A DNA stretch of 64,000 bases from Hymenolepis diminuta (lineage: Eukaryota > Platyhelminthes > Cestoda > Cyclophyllidea > Hymenolepididae): positions 399,067-463,066 of the forward strand of contig CAADRB010000055.1 of assembly GCA_900708905.1 (NCBI GenBank), read 5' to 3'. The notes under the pieces are model-generated. The model saw only the letters and a list, made by a program, of their open reading frames with translations. It made no database searches and was not told the origin of the DNA. The position numbers and the translations under genes were made by a program. This document shows, in pieces, positions 26,940 through 39,700 of this stretch (its first letter is position 1; the number at the start of each line of letters is the position of its first letter).

Positions 26940-28184
26940 GGGGTATACATTGTAGATTTATTAAAGATTATCTACAGTTTCCAAATTAATCAATTGTTTA
27001 GCTGATAAAACTAGCCTATTTAAAGTATCTGATGCATTTATTTTGGAACTCGCATATATTTCAAAATAGTAACACATTTTTGTAAGTTACCCACTTAGAG
27101 AAACAATTTCAAAGACGTCAAAATACTGCAGAGGCTGCAATTTTGCATTATTTTGCGTGTCTAATAACCATCTAACCTTGACATTAGCGCTGAAAGCGTT
27201 TAAATAGGAATAAACTAAGAGATCACAAAATATGTTTTTTAAATTAGATTTATGCCTTTAAATTGCAGGATCGATAGATCTTATTTGTGAAGCTATTTAA
27301 AGTCAATTATTTGGAATGAATGAGTGAAATTTGAGGGTATTTCCCTTCAGACGATCATTATGACTGGGTAATATTGTGAGATTTTATTTTAAAACTCTCT
27401 CGGAAAGACAATTTTAACTTCAAACATATTCAGATATGTGCCCTTTAAACGACACAATGGTTCTAGAAAACTTGTTTTACATGGATTATTGGTAGAAGGA
27501 AAGCATGCATGGATCTGGGGATTAACGAAAACAGTAGAAGTTGTGAAGTTGTAAAAAATTAAGTTTGAAATAGATTTCATTTACAGTAATTTGAAATCCG
27601 AGCTACAAATATCGATCATCTTATATAGGAACTCGACTGTATATCCCATGAGAGATAATCTTTTAATACAATTATCTTCCCCTGGCTTAAAGACCACAGG
27701 AGTCTTTTTCCCAAATCCGAATGTCAAGAGCTGAGTGATGCAAGACTCTACTGGAAAACTGCTAGAAATGAAAGTGAATGACCATTAAGGAGAAGTAGGA
27801 GTTTTAAATTGAAAATTGGAAAGGCATTTGCGACCAATGCCTAAAAAGTGGGGTATGTTTGGCAGGGAGATGGGGTGAGTCATGAGAAGGAAGTATAGGA
27901 GCAAACCAATAATCGATATGCAAGTGCGCTTTGGAAATACCATGATAGTCTCAACAATGTCAATAAGTACGTTGATCAAGAAATAATGTGCGCTTCTGAT
28001 AAGTTATCCTTTAACTGTATAATTCAATAAGTGATTAAAATTTGTCTTAGTTAATATCATTGTGATTCTCAATTCACTAAATCAATAAAATTGAAATATA
28101 GAACCTAAACTAAAAAATGATCTCAAATACTCCTTCTTCCTTTCGTAATGATTGAAAGCTATGCGCTTAATTAATTATTAATGG

Positions 28185-28221
28185 TGACAAAACTCCAATT
28201 CATATAGTTGGAGTTTTGTCA
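28185..28221. repeat. Perfect 14-bp inverted repeat / hairpin
   Basis: TGACAAAACTCCAA (28185-28198) and its exact reverse complement (28208-28221) flank 9 nt. Two more pairs (one a T-G wobble in RNA) can form, giving a 16-bp stem with a 5-nt loop. It is intergenic with no gene adjacent; the stem is too short for a usual microRNA precursor. Confidence 0.8.
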
Positions 28222-30899
28222 GTCAAATAACAACTAGCATTAAACCATGCAATCCATTGTTCATTATTACAATTTTCACACCAGTGAATTTCGTCGCACT
28301 TATCTTATGACTGATCTACCCCTCGTTGACTCGTATTGAATAGGCCCGTTCTAATGCTGACTGCATGGAGTAGTCATATAAAGGTAGGCAATTTATTGAA
28401 TACGAATTAGGCCAATATGTTTTCTGGCATTATAGAAAACTGCCACTTCTACCAAAGTTATCAATATTCGAAAGAATAAACTTATATTTTTTAGATAGAT
28501 TTTGATATTCATTTTGATCATTTCCTATTACTATAAGATTATTTTTACTTTGAAATTTTTTGCCTTGAGAAAGCCTCTTAGCACAAGAAATTAGGGTAAT
28601 TTCCGAAAATTGAAGTTTCCAATAATACCAAAATTACTCATTTACAAACTGCCTCATTATTTAAATGAGCTTTACCTTATCCGAGTTGTGGATTGCTCAG
28701 ATTATTTGCCTTCTGTTATAGTTTATCGCACTGAAATATAAATACTGAAATTTTAAACTGTTGAATTCGACTTCCGAATTTCTTAATCACTGCTAGTTAA
28801 TACTACCTTATATATGTATATATATTATTTAATCAATTTATTGATTAAGTAACGACATTCTTTTAACTTTTCAATAATATTTCGGCATATGATCCAAAGT
28901 TAAATATTCCATATTTCAATTTATTTATCTGGAAATCGATCAAGAAAATTTATAATATTAACAATGAGAGGACTTGAAGGAGAGTCCAATAGGATTTCGA
29001 AATCTCACTTCTGGAAAATACGTGCCCGATTTTACATTCTGTATTAAGTTTCTGTCATGTGATTTATAACTGATTGATTTTTCCGGTTGATAAGGAGCCA
29101 TTGAGAGTAAAATTACATATGATTCGAATCAGTTATATGTTTTGAAGTGTCATCTTAACTTGATCTTTGTAAATCAAGTTTAGTACGTTGGGAAAAAAAA
29201 CCCAGAAAGCATACATCTTGGCTAGATCATATCGTATAAATTATGGTGAATTGCCATTAATGAAGGAGACAAAAATGCCTTATCGAGGTCAATAGTAAAG
29301 GGGCCAAGTCGTCCGATTTTTCCGGAATGCATGGACTTCATGACAATTATTTTTATTTCGTGGTCTTTACGGGTATTACCTCGTGTCATCCATCAGCTTC
29401 CTTAATGTTTGAGAATACTTTTTTAAAATTCCAACACAGAAAAATTATCTCATGTGTCAATGTCAGGATTGAGAAAAAAATTATGTTAAATATTTGTTGT
29501 GACCACCTGCAGAAAATCCGTTTAAGATTTCAAGTATGTTACTACGTACCCACTGAAGAATGTTAAGCGCTTGTTTTCTTACTGTAATCTCAAGGTTTCC
29601 TCTGGAACAATTGTATACTCTCGAGTAATTAAGCAATCGTCGCCAGGTTTCGATTTCCTCTATAGCGGTGTCTGATGTCTCGGCAACCGTTTCTGCTATC
29701 CCCTCAGGCAGAATTTGAAAATAGATGTCTTGCTTCTACTACATTCGCGGTCAAACATACAGTCTCTCTTAAACTCAAATGAACTTTTCTTTCGTACCTA
29801 ATAAAGCTCTTTAACAACGATCCCTCTCTTCTCCATCTTGTCATATGGGGTAAATCAGTAAAAGTTAAGGAAGCAATAAAAGCTGAATGTACATGGGATT
29901 GTGTCAAATATATACTAACGGTCCTTACCGTGATCTTCAGTTTTGCAGCGTTGTTTGCCTTGACAGTTGCAGAAACTTGTAATGACTGGAGTTTAATTCA
30001 AACCCCGTTTTACATTGAATCAGGCCTTATAAAATTGACCATTTTGAAATGATGAATTCAACTATTAAAACTCGGATTTTTTCTGCTAATTTTGTAGAAG
30101 TGCATCGATTAATGCACAGATTTTTTGGAAAAACTGATTTCAGTATAAGCAAAAAATAGTATATTGAGATTTCAAGCGCATTTAAATGCATTGCAGATTT
30201 TTCATTTTCATTTCTTTGCGTTGGGGAAAAAATAATCATATCACTGCCTCGAGCACCCTTGCATGTTATCACTGCCGTGAAACAGAATATTTTGATTTTA
30301 CAGAAACGAGTACTTTAATTTCATCACCACACCCCAGACAAAATCATAAGGAGTGCTGACTAGTGAAAAATGATGATTTCAATCTAAATCAACAAAACTA
30401 CACTGCCTGGAATTTTGTTTTTCTTATTCATTTACCTAGGATCATTATATGGTCACTGCAGTGATATTTCGTAAGACTCTCGAAGGAAATATTTTGCTAG
30501 CGCACATCTTGGATAGAGGAATTGCATCAAGGATTAAGAAACTGACATTTAGTGGTTTTTATTTTGACTAGTGGTAGTAATTCATTGATAGTGTGATCCC
30601 TGATTTTACCAAAACGTATGTGCTAGGTATTACAGAGCCGCTAATACTGATCGTCATAAATATTACAGAATTTAAACTCTTCCCAAACTTCTGAGAAGAA
30701 GATTGTTAAGACCTGATAATAATCATTTTAGGTGACCTGACTAAACCTACAATTTCTCAGATTCCGGAGAGAAGAGGCACTTATCTTGTGACCCCAAGAT
30801 GTGTGTAGACGCGATTTATACCATTTAATTGTGCCATGATTGGCCGGAGCCAAGCGTTACCCATAAAAGATTGTCATCCTTGATGCAGCAGAACATGAT

Positions 30900-31150
30900 T
30901 AATCTGACAAGAGGCAAATCGCTATGGCGTGACCTGCTATGATGTTGACGTGCAGTCTTCAATCCATGAGGTGGAATCGGCATGCCAGTGGTGTGCAATC
31001 GATATTACACTTCCTGTATACGACAAAGTATTGCTTCACCCTCAACCCAAAGAGCATTTACTTTTAAGCTTCATTACCCAAAAAATAGCTGAAGTCAGAT
31101 CAGGACGTAAAATCTATTGTAGCAATTTCGGGGCGAGCATGTCTGAATAG
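30900..31150 (+). pseudogene. Possible decayed LTR-retrotransposon integrase segment
   Basis: A 73-codon frame (30929-31150) has a Cys-x-x-Cys pair (ACQWCA) followed some 15 residues later by LLHPQPKEH. That order and spacing recall the zinc-binding end of Gypsy integrases followed by the LHPW-P segment. Upstream codons that could hold the His pair are interrupted by stops. The match is by eye and weak, so it may be chance. It lies close to the channel-like relic at 31.3 kb. Confidence 0.3.
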
Positions 31151-31278
31151 ATGTAAGAAGGAGAAAACAGAGATAGATCTAATTCAGATTTACAACTAAC
31201 ATTTACATACAGAAGCTTTCATAAAAATTGATCCCATTTTTGGGGTCTGGTTCGATTTCGCGACGGATATTTAGGGAA

Positions 31279-31635
31279 ATGGCATCGGAACTCGAGGAAA
31301 GAGAAGCAGTAAAATGGACAAACTCGTCGCTATTAGCCTTACGTATTTAAATACGTCGCAAGAAGATATACGATGTGAATGAAAATGGTCTAAATCGCCG
31401 CGAATTCTATTGATTTTATGATGCGGTTCTATGCAATAATTTCTCAACTGAAGACACTAAGAGAAGTCTTGTAGAAAAATCTCCGGATGCCTACTTTTCA
31501 AAAGAACGGTTACGCACTATGACGAACATAAGCAAAACAATTGATTGTTTTTGATGGAATACCTAACACAAAATTGGATGACTTGTTTGCCTATCTGATA
31601 AATGTGGCTTTATTCAAAAGAATTCTTCCTTGAAT
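31279..31635 (+). pseudogene. Decayed coding stretch resembling a two-pore-type cation channel
   Basis: One frame runs from about 31279 to 31560 with three stops and otherwise gene-like content. It contains IYDVNENGLNRREFY, a stop, then FYDAVL, followed by a polar helix-like run. After a frameshift near 31572 it continues as LDDLFAYLINVALF, a membrane-segment-like run. The order (EF-hand-like loop, FY-x-[FI]Y helix, then a first membrane helix F-x-YL-x-x-V) recalls the linker and second-domain S1 of two-pore channels. No introns or start are visible. The family assignment is an inference; that it is a broken protein-coding relic is more likely than not. Confidence 0.35.
31341..31356. repeat. 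Perfect 16-bp palindrome
   Basis: ACGTATTTAAATACGT is identical on both strands. It lies in the decayed channel-like stretch and creates one of its in-frame stops (TAA). Confidence 0.8.
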
Positions 31636-34190
31636 TTCATCATCTATGATAAGGAATGTGACAAGCAAAATTATTTAGGAGAATAAATGGGGGAATTGGG
31701 TAACAAAGAAGCACATGAGTAGTAAAAAATAAAATTAAACTGACATTTAATTTTAAAAAATTATAATGTTACAGGAATCAAGGCACGCGCAAGCCCATGG
31801 TGTTATGGGATAATTTCAGAATGTAATTTTGAAATATTTTATAATATTATCGATTAAATAAAATCAAAATAGTGTTTTTTTTCTAAACATAAATTGAAAT
31901 TTGGATTTTATTTTATATAATTTTTAACAGAATACATCAGAGCCAGATGAAGAAAAACATCTACATCCATTGAGGGATTTCAGCCGAGGGTTAGATGTTT
32001 ATGTCAATAATGAAACAGCACTGATATAAATCAATTGTCTGTTAATCTTTACATGTGTATGTTAATGAAATTACTAAATTTGATTCAAAAATTCAAGGGC
32101 TAGCAAAAAATGGAAATTTCTGTAAGGCCTTCGGCATTTTTCGTCTTAATTTCTACCGATTTTATGCTTAAATTTAGGTAGGTATCTTAAATGGTGTAGG
32201 TATCATTTAGAATTCTTAGATTTAACTCAAAATGAGAAATCTTGAAGTTGGAGCCCAAACAAATAGAGATCCAAGCACTTGATCCATAAAAATCTTAAAC
32301 AAATTTATTTAATGTAGTCGTTATTTCTAAAGAGCTAAAGTTTCATCTCAAAATTACATTCTAGTTTAAAATATTCATATATATTACTTCATTATGATAG
32401 CCCGGCAAAAACTAACGCTTTTAATTTTAGATGGAGGGGAAGAGAGATTAATCAATGGAAATTAGGAGTTTTTCTTATTTTCAAGTTCGTGCGAGTTTTT
32501 AGTCTTATGGCATTTGTTAAAATAAAACACTTCAGTTAAATATCCCCTCTCAAAAGTCCATGGAAGGGAGACGCTATCACTATTAATGCTATTCTAATGG
32601 AAAACTCATATAAGCTTTCAAACATCTGAAATAAGTCACTTAATGTCGTTTGATATCGCAATTTGGCGATCATCGATTTTAGCTAAAAGTCGCATGCAAT
32701 AAGTATTTATACAATGGTTAATTGAATAATTGGTTTCAAACGTTGAGAAAGTAGAATTAGTGGCTCCGAATTATTCCACTGTGATAACTCGGAATCGCTC
32801 AAGACATCCTTGACTTCTTAATATGACACGGCTGAACGATTACTCTCCATACGCTTCTCAAGGTTACTTTTCGAACAACTTGCAAATGAAACGATTTTTA
32901 ATGTGAAATTATTTCTGCGTTTGATGACTTTCATAAACTGAGTGCAATCGCTGTATTTCACTCCTCTTGGGTCCAAATGTAGGTCACTAATTATCGATTT
33001 GCACTTGTTTCTGCATCACGGTGACTCAGCTATTTTGCCTCTTTTATCGACACATGCCAGTTTAAAAACAAACATTCTGTACGAATGCTCGACGCTCACC
33101 TTCCTCGTTCTTCGTTTCTGTCTCTCTCCCTCTCCGAAATTTTGATCGTTGTTGCACAACAGTATTAGGCCTAAGCTCAATTTTGATTTGGGAACTGTGG
33201 TTGTCTGTTGTTAGCTTTAGCACTAACCCCGATACAGCCATGACTTTATGCGTAACAGGAAGGAAGCCTTAGATTAGGAAAACTGTATGGCTTAGCCTCA
33301 TATAGCATAGCTTCTCAAATATGAAATCGCATTTTTTGAAACTTAGTGCGGCCCTGTCTGAGCCCAGTTGTAAGATTTATCTTGCTTCTTAACCTTTTTT
33401 GTTCCAAAAGTTAATTTGTGAGTAAATAGAATGGAAATCTTCGAAATGATATAATCAATTTAGTTTTATTAGTGTATTAGGATTTATTGGCAGCTTCATT
33501 TTTCTTACTTTTTTAATCCTCCTGAATTATGGGAATTTTAAAGGGCTTCATTCTGATCTTAGAATGAACAATATTAAAGGTAAATTAACAGACTCGATAG
33601 GCACTTTAAACTAAATACTTATGTGTTACATCAAAGGGATGGAGGGTTTGGTACAAATCTTTTAGAAAATGTCATATGTGAATTATGAAGAAAATGAAAT
33701 ATTACATCTTTTAAAAATTCTAAGAGCGAGCCCAAATGACTTAAAACTTTTGGCCTCAGTAACATACCGGTTGGAACCAAAACGCCAAAGTGCAAAGTAA
33801 TGCAATAAAAATGTCAAGAAGAAATTAAATTCATGTGACTCAATTTTGTTGTAAGAAATACAATGCTTGTTGAATAAGTAAAAAGAGAGCGAGAGATAAC
33901 ATTTCACTCATATGTACTTTAAAATATCCTTTCATGGGAAGTACCTTCATTGTAAGTGCATTGCTAATGTCCTTTAATGTGGGGAGGTAAAAGTACGTAT
34001 GCAAAGAGGCACGGAGTCTAAATTCCACGATGGACGGAAAACAACGTGGTGTAGTAGGTGCAGTGCACAAATCTCATTGAGATTCCAGGACTAACGCGAA
34101 CTCTTAGGTGAGTGCCAAAAGTGACGCTCACAAAAAGAAAAACGTGAATAACAAGGTGCGAGCCTGCTAATTTTCTCACCCTTTTCAACA

Positions 34191-34208
34191 AGAGAGAGAG
34201 AGAGAGAG
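34191..34208. repeat. (AG)9 microsatellite
   Basis: Nine uninterrupted AG units in intergenic sequence. Confidence 0.95.
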
Positions 34209-34760
34209 GATATCAGAAACTCCACCCTTTTTATTGACACATGGGGTATTGAGCAGGTATCACCATCTCACATCTTTCCATGTCACAAGTTCTTTAGAAC
34301 TTCATACTCCAACCTTTGTAAGCTTTTCAAAGAGGAAGCACCCTTTACCTATGGTATTAATGTCGGCACTTTATTTATGACTCCGTAGAATTGAGAAATT
34401 ATCATTTTCAAAGGAGTGGTGGATTCGTTTCGTTGAAAGTAAGGTGTGAAAAATTATTATTACCTGGATATTCAGGGACCAATTAGGCACTTAGGTTATG
34501 CACTTTTTGATCTTCAATAAAATAAATATGAAGGGGCATGCGTTTGAAGCTCATGTAAATCAGGTTGATGCGATCCATTCTAGTCTATAATCTGCTATCT
34601 ATAATGAGCTAAGAAGCTTATATTTGATGGAATACAACTGGATTTTACTTAAATGCTTAATTCAAAGGGAGGCACTCAAGTTATTACTCTAGAGAAAAGT
34701 CTATAGAAAATGACTTTGTCGGACTGAAGTAGTTATACAAATATTTGTATTGTCTGTATA

Positions 34761-34935
34761 CACCGGCGGCGCAGTGGTAAACCTGTATATCTGCTAAGTC
34801 AGAGGTTATGAGATCTATGCTCGCATCTAGTGACGCAGATGGCCAGCCAAATTAGCTAATTCTCGTTAAAATGAGAGGTTATCGAATACGAGTTCCTCAT
34901 AAGGGAGACCTCAGAATACCTTCCCTTTATCCATA
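34761..34935 (+). mobile_element. tRNA-derived SINE relic, copy 1
   Basis: The head has a pol III A-box-like GGCGCAGTGG (34768-34777) and a degenerate B-box-like GGTTATGAGATCT (34804-34816) about 30 nt on, as in tRNA-headed SINEs. The body (to ~34932) aligns by eye, at roughly 60-65% identity, to the minus-strand copy at 36.1-36.27 kb, including the shared GCTAATTCT core and the tail ACCTTCCCTTTA / ACTTGCCTTTA. It does not fold as a complete tRNA. Confidence 0.5.
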
Positions 34936-36097
34936 TCAAGAATACCACATTCCAGACTGTACTTGAGAATTTTATAGATCCACATAGAAATGAAAAAGTA
35001 GCCTTCATTTGTGCAAATGCTTTAAAGCTTTACCGTTGCAGAAAGGGATTTAATTATCAATACCCAGCTTAAATTAGATATGTCACAAGTCAATCGAGAT
35101 CTTTAATCATTTTACCTTTACCATTTTACTTTGATAGGTCAAATATAATTAACAATAAATTTCTTTTACACTGTAATTATTGATTACTATTTTCTAAAAT
35201 TAACTAAGTTTATTTGATTTATAACAGGTGAAAATACGATTTTTAAATATCAGTTTCAGCTTAATTCATCTTAACTCCATATCAAACAGAGTGTTATGAA
35301 TAAAATATCAAAATACAAATGCATGTAAGAGTGGAGAATCAAATTTCGAAATAATTATATAATATCAGACTAAATATTTAGTTGTTTCAATGGTAGCCAT
35401 CTAATTAGTTTACATATAAAAAGCTGTAAATTGATTTCAGATTTCAACCCTGGCTCTAGAAGTATCATTTTAAGGAGCATTGATTTGTATTTACGAGTAG
35501 TTCATCCTATAAGAGCTTGACTGATTCTACTTACCATTTGACGACACATATATCATACCTCTGAAGACATACTATGAAATCATAAATTATGATCGCTTGT
35601 GGTTTATAGGTGTGAAATTCCGTTCACAGTCATCACGAAATTCCAAAACTTGACGTCAGGGAGCAATCATAGATCACAAAAGAAGTTATTTTGAATAAAC
35701 AAAATTTCAAAAAAGATCATTTTAAGACAAACTGTTCTAAATATTGGTCTAAACCACCCAGATCACTCGTGTTGGGTGATATTGAGCTAACTTATTTTTC
35801 AGAAAATATTTTCTTACTATGACCATTATGATGACGGATTTTGCTTCTCCTGGGTACATACAATTCCCAATTAAACTATAACCGTCATTAATTGGGGACT
35901 TCAACTGACACTGACATTGACATTCCATTTCCTGACCCCGGGTGATTGAGTCAATTCCTAAAAGAAATCATATTAATTGTTAAGAAATAAAGAGAAATCA
36001 AATGACGCTTTTATCTTAACTTGATTACCAGGGATAATTTTCTCTTTTTAATATTACTGTAAAAACGGTTAAGGTACTTTCAGGAAGTGTTAGCAAT

Positions 36098-36272
36098 GCC
36101 TAACTTGGGTAAAGGCAAGTATCCTTCAACCACTCTTGCAAGAAACCTACATTCTATCACATCTCTTATTGACTAGAATTAGCCATTGTGGTTGGCTCTC
36201 CACATCACTGAGTGTGCACCAATGAGCATCGATCGAACCTGATAGGCTAACTTATTGATCACCGACCCATCA
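36098..36272 (-). mobile_element. tRNA-derived SINE relic, copy 2 (opposite orientation)
   Basis: Read on the minus strand, GGTTCGATCGATG (B-box-like) lies ~25 nt after GGTCGGTGATCAATAAG, and the following ~130 nt align with copy 1 at 34.8 kb in the same order. The two copies are inverted relative to each other, about 1.2 kb apart, just upstream of the first APPL exon. Ends and target duplications are not recognisable. Confidence 0.5.
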
Positions 36273-36737
36273 GTATATAACTTCAGAATATTACTCTTAC
36301 TCCTTATAAAGCAAAGGGAAATGTTTAAAATTTTTACTTATGAGGAAGCATTTAAGTAGTCCAACAGAAATTAAGGAGAATGTCTAAAATGTAAAAGTAG
36401 AGGACACCTATTTAATTAAAGCTCTGAATTTATCATGTATTTTCATTTTCGCCCTGGGAATCATAAAATCTCAGAATTTGGCTCCTAGGTCACCGAGCAA
36501 GTTCATATTCACGAGCTTCAAAGCTCATTGATAAAATGATTAAATTTATTGGTTAGGCATGCCAAATGATAAAAATGTCTATTCTAATGGTCCATAAAAC
36601 TAGCTAGTTTAAACCAAAGCAAATCTCATTTGAGTTCATGACAAGTGATCACAGATACCCATTTACTTGGTAATTTATCTTTTTCTTGACAGAGAGATTT
36701 ACCCCTGGAACAAAGTGAAACATCGCAGGGATTTAAA

Positions 36738-39700
36738 ATGAAAGAAAAAAAGTCAGTCGACATCAGCCCACCTCAGTTGGTATGAAAAAGTAATTAGCTA
36801 TTGTTTTTTTACTTCAATTGGATATTGAACAAAATTGTGCCTTAGTGGAATAATTGCTTTGATGTGGTTTGAATAGTTGCAAAATCTTATGATCCGGTAT
36901 CAAATTGTTGCTCCATTCAAAAATCATGTGCACAACGAGAAATAATCCATACCTCCTACTCATTCTGCAGAGTTGTTCCGAATATGGAAGTTCCGAGGTT
37001 CTCCGTATATTTTTAAATCATAGTTTCAGTTCATGTTCAATGCTTAGTAAAAGTTGCTAGCATAATTCACAAGACCTGCAGTTCTACTCCAGCTTTTATT
37101 TCAGGCGCCGATCATGAAAGCTAACATAAATTCAAGCTTTACAATGAAGTAATTTATCTAAATAAATAGACGCGTCAGAATGCCTGTATTTAACATTTAT
37201 TTTGACTATTTAAAGGAAGGAATATAGGGAAATTAACTAGTGAGTCAAATATTTTTCTATGAATGCTCAGGACTGAACAAATTTCTTATAAAATAAAAGT
37301 ATGTCGATAAATGGTTAGAACATGTTTCTAATGAAATTTGAAAGCCCTAAAAGTTGGTAAAAATGTAGAGAGGTATTTTGGATAATTCCAGAGAAATTGA
37401 ACCCAGATTACGTTTTCCACAAAATTTCCGTCTATGTTAAGTAACAATTTTGTAGAAATTTAATGGGGACATTGCGACTGAATATTTTGTAATGAAACAA
37501 GTAGCTAAATAACTCATGATATAGATATTCATATTTCTCTCATTTTGAACAATAAAGAGGAGGAGAAAGCAAAATAAAACACTTACCATGATCTTTAAGT
37601 TCCGTCATTCGAAAATCGATTTAAATTAGAAGCCCATGAAGTATGAAATCGTCCAATAAATCCAGTAAACAAAAGAATAATAACAGCAGTTAAACGTAAA
37701 TTTCTCTGAATATACTTAGAGTAATTACTGAAATTTACTACCTATAAAGAATATCGGTACCATATGAAGAATATAAAAGTAGATCGATTTTGAGCGCGAT
37801 TATTCCATTCATTCGCATTTTATTTACTTAAGATACGAAAGTTAGATAAAATTCGTTCTGCAAGGAGAAGATCCTCGAGAATACATTAATACAACAACAA
37901 GTTAATAATAATAATAATTCAAATCAGTTATTCAAACTGATATATGGCATGTGCACTACTTTAATCTACTTTAATATATTGTACCAGGTGCATATTATTT
38001 ATTTGTGAGGTATCTAATAATAATAATAATAATGAAATCAAAAATGTTTTTCATTCTTGTACCCATTAAAGTCATTATAATATCTGTCGATTAAATGTTA
38101 CCTGCTGTCATTTTCACAGAACTAGCAATATTTTAACTCCATAATTACTTATTATTCATCTTTATTGTCTGTTATTTTGCCTTAAAATTGCCAAATATTG
38201 AAGTATTACATACATTTTCCATAATCCTCAAATATATGATAAGATCCCGTTTAGGTTAGCATGTTAATTTTCAAATAGATTATTTCAGAGATAAGTACAA
38301 TACAATTATAAGATAGCTATTTTCTGAACTCACATTTTTGAATCTATGCTGACTGTGAGGCGCAAACACAATGTTTTTATTGGCATAGTTAATAATTTGA
38401 ATGTAGTACTAATGTTTTGCAAATACTCAAAATTGGAAGAACCAGTTCGTACTTTACTGGTCAAATATATACATAAATTCATTTCAATCGCGGAATTTGG
38501 ATTGTGTAGCTATAAATATGATTGATGTGAAATCATTTACTTCATCTATGATATTACTGCACAACCTAATATTAGTCTCGTAACTAAGCTGATTAAAAAT
38601 TTAAATATCGAAATTAAAATTTTTATGTCTAAATTTCAGAGCAAGTATTTATTTATTTTCCTCGAGTTTGACTGTGTTAAGACTCATGTCACAAAATTAA
38701 ATTTTTACCGTCTTTGGCTGATTGCTTTTTTTCTCAATTTAATCCCAGGTTAAGGTAATTCTATCGTTGATTATTAAATAATTGGTGTGAATTTCTATTG
38801 TGTATGGTTTTCATCCGCTCACAATATTTTTTGTCTTGAGCTTGCGTAGTGAAGTTTAATTTATGATATTTCGTATATTATAGACGTATTGTGCTAATAC
38901 TTAAGCTCATATCACTTTCATCTAGTAAAATCCGTTATCTGGTTTCTTAGGTTTTATTTTTTTGAAATTCTTTACAAATGGAGCTTCTTCGTCTCAAAGA
39001 GGCAATGTGCAATGCGCCACACGTTTGTTTTCTTTGCACAACTTACCTACTCCTTTAGGCTCAGCAATTGGCCACTCAGTTTGCAGCTGATGCCCAAGAA
39101 ATCAGTCATTTACTTCGCGAATTTAACACTTCTTGTTCTTACGTGTATCAGGCGCAGGTAAGATTTTTAATTGTATCTAGAAATGTTCCTTACTTTAGGA
39201 AGGTTTGGCCAATGCCTACATGCGAATGTCTGAAATTTCTCGTCTAATTGGTGGCAAGGTATTTAATTTTAACATTTTCTACAAAGACCTGGAATATTTA
39301 TGTAATTTGTTTGTATTGGATTTTTTTCTTACTACCCTTTTTCCCTTCTAGTCCCTAACAGTTCAACCGAAAAATGCTGACTTCGAAAACGTTTGTCTAC
39401 AGTTCTCTAGCTTTCTCGAAGAAGTGAGTATTGGTGTTTTTAATAAGAATTGACAGTTTTCATTTTTTTTGTTGATTTAATTGTCGATATAATTTTGGTT
39501 CTTTTATTCCTTTCTGCAATTGTGTTCAATAAATACCGACATGCCTATCCTCACTTCCTACTGTTAATTTTCATCATAGCAGATTTTGTGCTTGATTGCT
39601 AATACGAATCAGATTTTGAGGCTTTACTTTCAGGAATATTTTCTCAGGAGATTGGCTCGGACCCCATATTAATGTATAACTTTATTATCTTCTTAGTCAT

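Larger units (their letters stand above)
24905..36692. other. Intergenic region between the ETS pair and the APPL gene
   Basis: About 11.8 kb with no intact gene. It holds the N gap, the 28.2-kb hairpin, an 8-bp inverted repeat at 28829-28848 (TTAATCAA / TTGATTAA), the integrase-like and channel-like relics at 30.9-31.6 kb, and the two SINE copies. It is richer in decayed elements than the left flank. Confidence 0.5.

Noticed and set aside
31341..31356. 16-bp palindrome as a transcription-factor operator
   Set aside because: No promoter or gene nearby; kept only as a repeat.
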